DNA from: Polychytrium aggregatum
Taxonomy: Eukaryota; Chytridiomycota; Chytridiomycetes; Polychytriales
Direction of reading: 5' to 3'
DNA: 40,580 nt
Assembly: GCF_025602895.1 (NCBI RefSeq)
Contig: NW_026516442.1
Span: 1 to 40,580, forward strand
Positions within the stretch are counted from its first letter, which is position 1. Each line of letters opens with the position of its first letter. Of this stretch, positions 36,701 through 40,580 are shown piece after piece. The translations under genes were made by a program, and so were the position numbers. Below the pieces are notes generated by a model. That model did not search any database. It saw only the letters and a program-made list of their open reading frames with translations, and had not been told where the DNA came from.

Positions 36701-38149
36701 TCTTGATGATGCTCTTGGCCTTGTCTACGGTATTGGGTGTGGGCTCTGGAATCCAAACCGAGCCCTTCAAACTCAAGGTTGCGAGAAAGGTGGCCAAGGT
36801 AGCGACAAACGATGGTAGCTGGGGTATGGGCGTGAATTAGTATATCGTGGCGAGTTGTGCTGTGTTCCGCATCGTGCCAGGGGTATCGCACCTGACAAAG
36901 CCCGGTCTCGATGTAAGCGATACCAAGAGCGGCTCGCACGACGGTGACGGCCTTGTGGGAATATTTGAAGCTGGATCGAGAGCAGAGGCAGGCACCGAGA
37001 GCAGAGTCAGACACCGAGAGCAGAGTCAGACACCGAGAGCGAATGATACATGGGCATGGACTTTGTGCATCCCAACCAGGTTCGTGGCAACGGTGGCAGT
37101 ACTTACGACTTTGGAACTCCTGCAAGCGAAACAGAGTATCAGGATCAAGTCAAACCTGGATCCTCGATTTGCAGCCATGATGACGAGCACCAACCACAAC
37201 TCAAACGGTCGATTCATTCTTCCTGATCCCCAACCTCACGGGTACGTTGCGCTTTCAAGAGCGGCCATCGTACCTGTGGTTCCGGACGTGCACGCATAGG
37301 TCACAAACTCATCAAGCTGGACGCAGCTCTCGAGGGAAGGGGCTGGAGCGTCGCTGAGGACTGGGAACGTGGCAGCATCGATTAGGATCGCACCCTCTGT
37401 GCGTCCAGGCTTGGTGTGGTGGTGCAGGATGTATTTGATTGAATGTCTGTACGGACAGAATTAGCGCTGGTTGTGATATTGGAGCGACATTCCGTTTGCG
37501 ATTGGGGCCGGGTTGGTGGTAACCTACCTCTCGCAAAGGGCTTTGCGAGCAGCCGGAGGGAGATTCAAACCAAAGCAAAGCGTCTTCCTGAACGATGCGA
37601 GGGGTGAGTTAGGGTTGTATCAGTATCGCAGCTGACAGACGATGGATCGCAAGGGACACAGCCTACAACAATGCTCGATTGACCGAACCAAGAACACAAG
37701 CAGGTCATGACGCTGGAGAACAACAGACACAGCGCTCACTTTCCGAGGATCCACACAGCAAGCGAACAGAACACCCAGTTGGCCTCGGCCTCGCAGTAGA
37801 TCCCGATGACTTCGGGGTCCACTTGATTCCAGTCAGGGAGGGTCTTGAGCCCCTGTGCAATCGAGCACGCTCGCTTCCACACATCGAGGTAGCTGTGTCG
37901 AACGGACACGCCGCTCTCATATGTGTTGATGAGAAGAGCATTGGGCTCGTCGCGAGCAGTGTTGACGAGGAACTCGATGGGGTGGAGCCAAGGACCAAGA
38001 GGATCCATCGAAGCGGTGAACTTTGGCTGGGCAAGTTCCGGGCGGGGAGATTGCGAGACAGGTGGATGGGAGATAGGGGATTGCGACTCAACTTGGTCAC
38101 GCGATGAAGCTCCAAGCCCTCCGAGGCAGCAGGAGAACGCTCCAAGCAT
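33786..38149 (-). CDS. Adenylate-forming reductase (adenylation-carrier-thioester reductase)
   Basis: Eleven exons on the minus strand: 38149-37740, 37587-37528, 37446-37274, 37119-37107, 36970-36892, 36818-36669, 36600-36424, 36353-36025, 35927-34579, 34478-34286 and 34134-33786, giving 1093 residues. Such enzymes activate a carboxylic acid with ATP, load it on a phosphopantetheine arm and reduce it with NAD(P)H to an aldehyde or alcohol. The adenylation domain has YACTSGTTGVPKS (about 206-218), YGSSETG (about 350), RVCTMDW, GRFDQKIKVNG (about 463) and the catalytic Lys in NDSGKRD (about 559). The carrier domain has GFDSLS with the attachment Ser at about 625. The reductase domain has TGATGFLG (about 712-719), ISTIG (about 847) and the YAQTK Tyr/Lys pair (about 877/881). 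Length and order fit fungal NRPS-like reductases. Lys2 is longer, so aminoadipate is not assumed. Met at 38008 is an alternative start. Confidence 0.88.
36978..37034. repeat. 19-bp tandem repeat, three copies, in a reductase intron
   Basis: Three copies of GAGAGCAGAGTCAGACACC (the first with two changes), entirely within the intron between the 13-nt microexon and the next exon of the A-T-R gene. It is unrelated in sequence to the other 19-bp repeat at 11390. Confidence 0.9.
37107..37119 (-). other. 13-nt microexon of the adenylate-forming reductase
   Basis: The microexon is GAGTTCCAAAGTC, flanked by CTTGCAG and GTAAGT. It completes the adenylation phosphate loop: the preceding exon ends in TSGTT plus one base, this exon adds GVPK and two bases of a Ser codon, and the next exon starts CTTCAAATATTCC. 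Without it the conserved GVPK is lost and the frame breaks. Confidence 0.85.
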
Positions 38150-38800
38150 ATCAGCGAGGGAAGGGGAGGATGGAATGGGGGAAAGGGTCGAGTCTTGAAT
38201 TTGAAGAGGCGAGGGGAAGAGGACGGCGAGGGGAAAGGGGACAGGCCTCATCCACCGTTGTCGCTCAAAGAGCCCATGGGGCGGACTGTCAACCCTTGCC
38301 TCACGACACAAGGACGCCTCCCCTCACAATCGAAACACCCGGTGCTGTACGGTTTGTTCGTCGGGGGCGCTGGGGAGACAACCAACACCCTGGGGTCACC
38401 ATGGATGATTCAGGCTGACGAAGCAACTTTAAGCGAGATATCTGTGTGTGTCTGTCCAGCAAGGAGCTACCTGGAGGCATGAAGTTAGATATCTCGGCGA
38501 CATTGAAGCTCCAGCCTGATCTCGATATCCGCGGGATCATCAGGGAGAGAGCACACCAGAGAATAAACTGCACCCTGCCGACTGGGCCCACTGCCAGCGA
38601 TGGTCGGCAAAGCCCAGAACAACAGAAACCTACCAAGATGCCTGTTGACCAACGAACAAAGTCGCCCGAGGCAGCGATCCAAGACACCATCTGGTCCTCC
38701 CTCCATCTCTCTCCCTTTTGCCTGCTCCACTCCTACCCACACCAATATCGACCAGGCCTGGGACCATGCATCCCGGGCCATCCTGGAACGCCCAGCCCCC
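38150..38800. other. Region between the reductase gene start and the LINE ORF1
   Basis: This should contain the reductase promoter and the 5' UTR of the retrotransposon. The exact 5' boundary of the element is not visible: I see no target-site duplication that can be paired within this window. The ORF1 frame extends upstream to 38600, so the element's transcribed part probably begins before that. Confidence 0.5.
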
Positions 38801-39517
38801 ATGTCCTATGCGGCAGCTGCCCAGCGGGGTGCCAAGAAGCAGCCCGACAACAAGACCATTGATGCGCGCAAGCTGGCGGCCCTCGAAAAGGTCCATCAGC
38901 AGACCGATGCAGCCAAGAAGAACGAGGCGATCGGCGCCATCCTCCGTGGCCGTGACTCCACCGACGGCAAGTGGCTGGTGCCCAAGACCGCCACTCCGTT
39001 CCGAATGATCAGAGCTGCGGTCCCTGTCGAGGAAGGGCCCATGAAAGACCGAATGGACAGCGCCGCCTGGGTCTATGTCAAAGGCATTCCTCGAGGAAGT
39101 TACCGCACGATCAGACAAGCTTTCAAGGAGAAGGGCTTTGCCACCAACCAGATTCTCAATATCAGCTTTGTCAACAACAGCGTCTGTGAGTTTGTTCTCA
39201 GAGACAAGAGCTCGAGAGAAGAATTCTTGAAGCACATTACGGACATGAAATTCACTGAAGTCGCACACATGGACGTGTCGAAGATCACCGAGGCCGAGAA
39301 GGAGTCCAAGAAGCTCCAAATCAAGAGCTTCATTGAACGCGCTGCCAGGATATGTGCGGAATCCAATGACCTCCTCACGGCGACCTTGTACCAACGGAAG
39401 ATGAACGACCCAGCCGTCGCCGAGCAGATCACTGCTAAGGCGAAGGAACTGGCTCGCAACAAACCAGGCCGCCAAGAAAAAGGCGGACGCGAAGGAACCA
39501 CTCCTCCCCGCAAATGA
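38801..39517 (+). CDS. LINE ORF1 protein (putative RNA-binding)
   Basis: 238 residues from the ATG at 38801 (MSYAAAAQRG), which I prefer to the more upstream ATG at 38600 because the extension is low-complexity. The middle (WVYVKGIPRG to FLKHI, about residues 90-150) looks like an RRM-type fold common in LINE ORF1 proteins. The C-terminus is Lys/Arg-rich (ARNKPGRQEKGGREG) and suited to nucleic-acid binding. No CCHC zinc knuckle is present. The stop overlaps the ORF2 start as ATGA, a common arrangement for coupled reinitiation. Its role would be packaging of the element's own RNA. Confidence 0.75.
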   Translation: MSYAAAAQRGAKKQPDNKTIDARKLAALEKVHQQTDAAKKNEAIGAILRGRDSTDGKWLVPKTATPFRMIRAAVPVEEGPMKDRMDSAAWVYVKGIPRGSYRTIRQAFKEKGFATNQILNISFVNNSVCEFVLRDKSSREEFLKHITDMKFTEVAHMDVSKITEAEKESKKLQIKSFIERAARICAESNDLLTATLYQRKMNDPAVAEQITAKAKELARNKPGRQEKGGREGTTPPRK

Positions 39518-40580
39518 TGCAGCCCCAACCTACGCCCACTATTAGGTTCGCGACCCTGAATGTCTGCGGACTTGAAACCTCTATACACGAGGTTATCGAA
39601 ATGGTAAAAGCAAAAGACCTCGACTTTATAACAGTCCAAGAAACGTGGCTCAAACCACAGCAATCCATCAGACCTTACAAGAACCTCATAGTTTTCGAAA
39701 CCCGAGAGCCGTATGTCTCTGTCGACGGCCTCGCAAGAGGCAAAGGCGGAATCGCCCTCATTCGGAACCCGAAAACCACCAACCTCGAAGACTTTAGCAA
39801 CTTCCGCGTTGGACCTCATCACACGAGCATCTGGTTCAGTTTCAGAGGCATTGTCTTTGGCTCCTTCTACCTCAGACCTGCACTCTCGGCCAACGCCACT
39901 GAACTGCGAAAGTTCAGAGAAGCAGTCTCGGTGATCAAAAAACAACACCACCAAGACGGACGCCCCCATCCCTTTGGTGATCGTGGGCGACTTCAACACC
40001 CACATGGGAAGAATGACCAGGGATACAGAAATATACAACGGCCGACTCAGACCACTCTTGAGCGCCATCAACGAAGGCCATTTGAAGTTTGTCGACTCAT
40101 CCAATCCCTATGGCCAACACTGGACCCACGTCGCAAGGGGACGAAACACGCAAAACTCGGTCCTCGACTTGTTCTTTGCGTCCACGGCCCTTATCAACCA
40201 GATCAAGTCGGCATTGGTCCACTTCAACGATACGTGCAACTCCGACCACCGTGTGGTTGCAATGGAGCTCGAGTGGGATGTTGCGAAGCAGCCCAAACGG
40301 CCACCAATCCTCGTGTGGCGGACAAAAAAGCTCGAGGACCCGGAAGTGCTCGAGCAGTACACGGAGGCCATACAAGAACACCACCCGACAGTCGTCGAGC
40401 AGATCACTCGGCTGGGAAACCGGCTGCCGCAAGAAGATGGACCAATGGCGTACGAAGCAGCCGTGGCCCTCGTCGAGTCAGGGTGGAATATCATCCAAAA
40501 CCACATCACAACGGTTGCCAGCATCGTGATTGCAAACGCAAGAAAAACGGCCCGGTCCCACAAAACGGCTTCTGGACCCC
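39514..40580 (+). CDS. LINE ORF2, endonuclease domain, frameshifted and cut by the window edge
   Basis: Starts at the ATG overlapping the ORF1 stop. The endonuclease/exonuclease/phosphatase fold is shown by FATLNVCGL (active-site Asn), TVQETWL (active-site Glu), YLRPA, IVGDFNTHMG (the Asp/Asn pair), LDLFFAS and SDHRVV (the final Asp-His). Such a domain nicks the target for primed reverse transcription. The first half (to about 39936) and the second half (from about 39943) are in different frames. The change coincides with a run of six A at 39937-39942, where one base too many explains it. So this copy is either defective or carries a homopolymer read error. The reverse-transcriptase domain is not in the window. 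Confidence 0.8.
   Translation, partial: MMQPQPTPTIRFATLNVCGLETSIHEVIEMVKAKDLDFITVQETWLKPQQSIRPYKNLIVFETREPYVSVDGLARGKGGIALIRNPKTTNLEDFSNFRVGPHHTSIWFSFRGIVFGSFYLRPALSANATELRKFREAVSVIKKQHHQDGRPHPFGDRGRLQHPHGKNDQGYRNIQRPTQTTLERHQRRPFEVCRLIQSLWPTLDPRRKGTKHAKLGPRLVLCVHGPYQPDQVGIGPLQRYVQLRPPCGCNGARVGCCEAAQTATNPRVADKKARGPGSARAVHGGHTRTPPDSRRADHSAGKPAAARRWTNGVRSSRGPRRVRVEYHPKPHHNGCQHRDCKRKKNGPVPQNGFWT

Larger units (their letters stand above)
38600..40580 (+). mobile_element. Non-LTR (LINE-type) retrotransposon, truncated by the window edge
   Basis: Two overlapping frames in LINE order: a basic ORF1 followed by an apurinic-endonuclease-type ORF2. The reverse transcriptase that should follow lies beyond the window. 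The left boundary is approximate. Codon use here (many AAA, AAC and GAA) is less GC-biased than in the host genes, consistent with a mobile element. Confidence 0.85.

Noticed and set aside
33786..38149. Identification of the reductase as Lys2 (aminoadipate reductase)
   Set aside because: The domain order is similar, but the protein is about 300 residues shorter, lacks the extra N-terminal region of Lys2, and has an unusual core loop (RVCTMDW), so the substrate is left open.

Overview
The window looks like nuclear DNA of an intron-rich, GC-rich early-diverging fungus, most likely a chytrid. Three things point there: a complete gene of the fungal mitochondrial YME2/RNA12 family, fungal-style adenylate-forming reductases, and many short spliceosomal introns with TGCTAAC-like branch points. 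The lineage is an inference. I found no rRNA, tRNA, CRISPR or bacterial-type operon.

Layout. 1-2544: no supported gene. 2545-7526 (-): a six-exon zinc-finger protein of about 1200 residues. 9392-10912 (+): a secreted-type single-pass membrane protein. 11543-13176 (-): a proline/serine-rich protein ending in two membrane helices. 14595-18849 (-): YME2, 11 exons, 888 residues. 19674-24211 (+): an eight-exon coiled-coil protein of 986 residues, sharing an 824-bp divergent promoter region with YME2. 24842-27225 (-): a single-pass membrane protein with a run of 76 glutamines. 28977-31069 (+): a six-exon multi-pass membrane protein of no family I recognise. 31275-33344 and 33786-38149 (both -): two adjacent adenylate-forming enzymes. 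38801 to the window end (+): a LINE-type retrotransposon cut by the window edge.

Exon models were built by hand. Donor and acceptor sites were chosen so that the reading frame stays open and the phase matches at each junction. Every multi-exon CDS given here sums to a multiple of three. Two introns fit only as GC-AG introns, and one reductase intron pair brackets a 13-nt microexon carrying part of the ATP-binding loop.

The most interesting unit is the reductase pair at 31-38 kb. The upstream gene encodes a complete adenylation-carrier-reductase enzyme in 11 exons. The downstream paralogue has no introns, lacks the reductase domain, and has leucine where the carrier should have its phosphopantetheine serine. 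Together they could be a working enzyme plus a catalytically altered partner, but this is inference. Apart from this pair the genes look like unrelated neighbours, as is normal in fungi.
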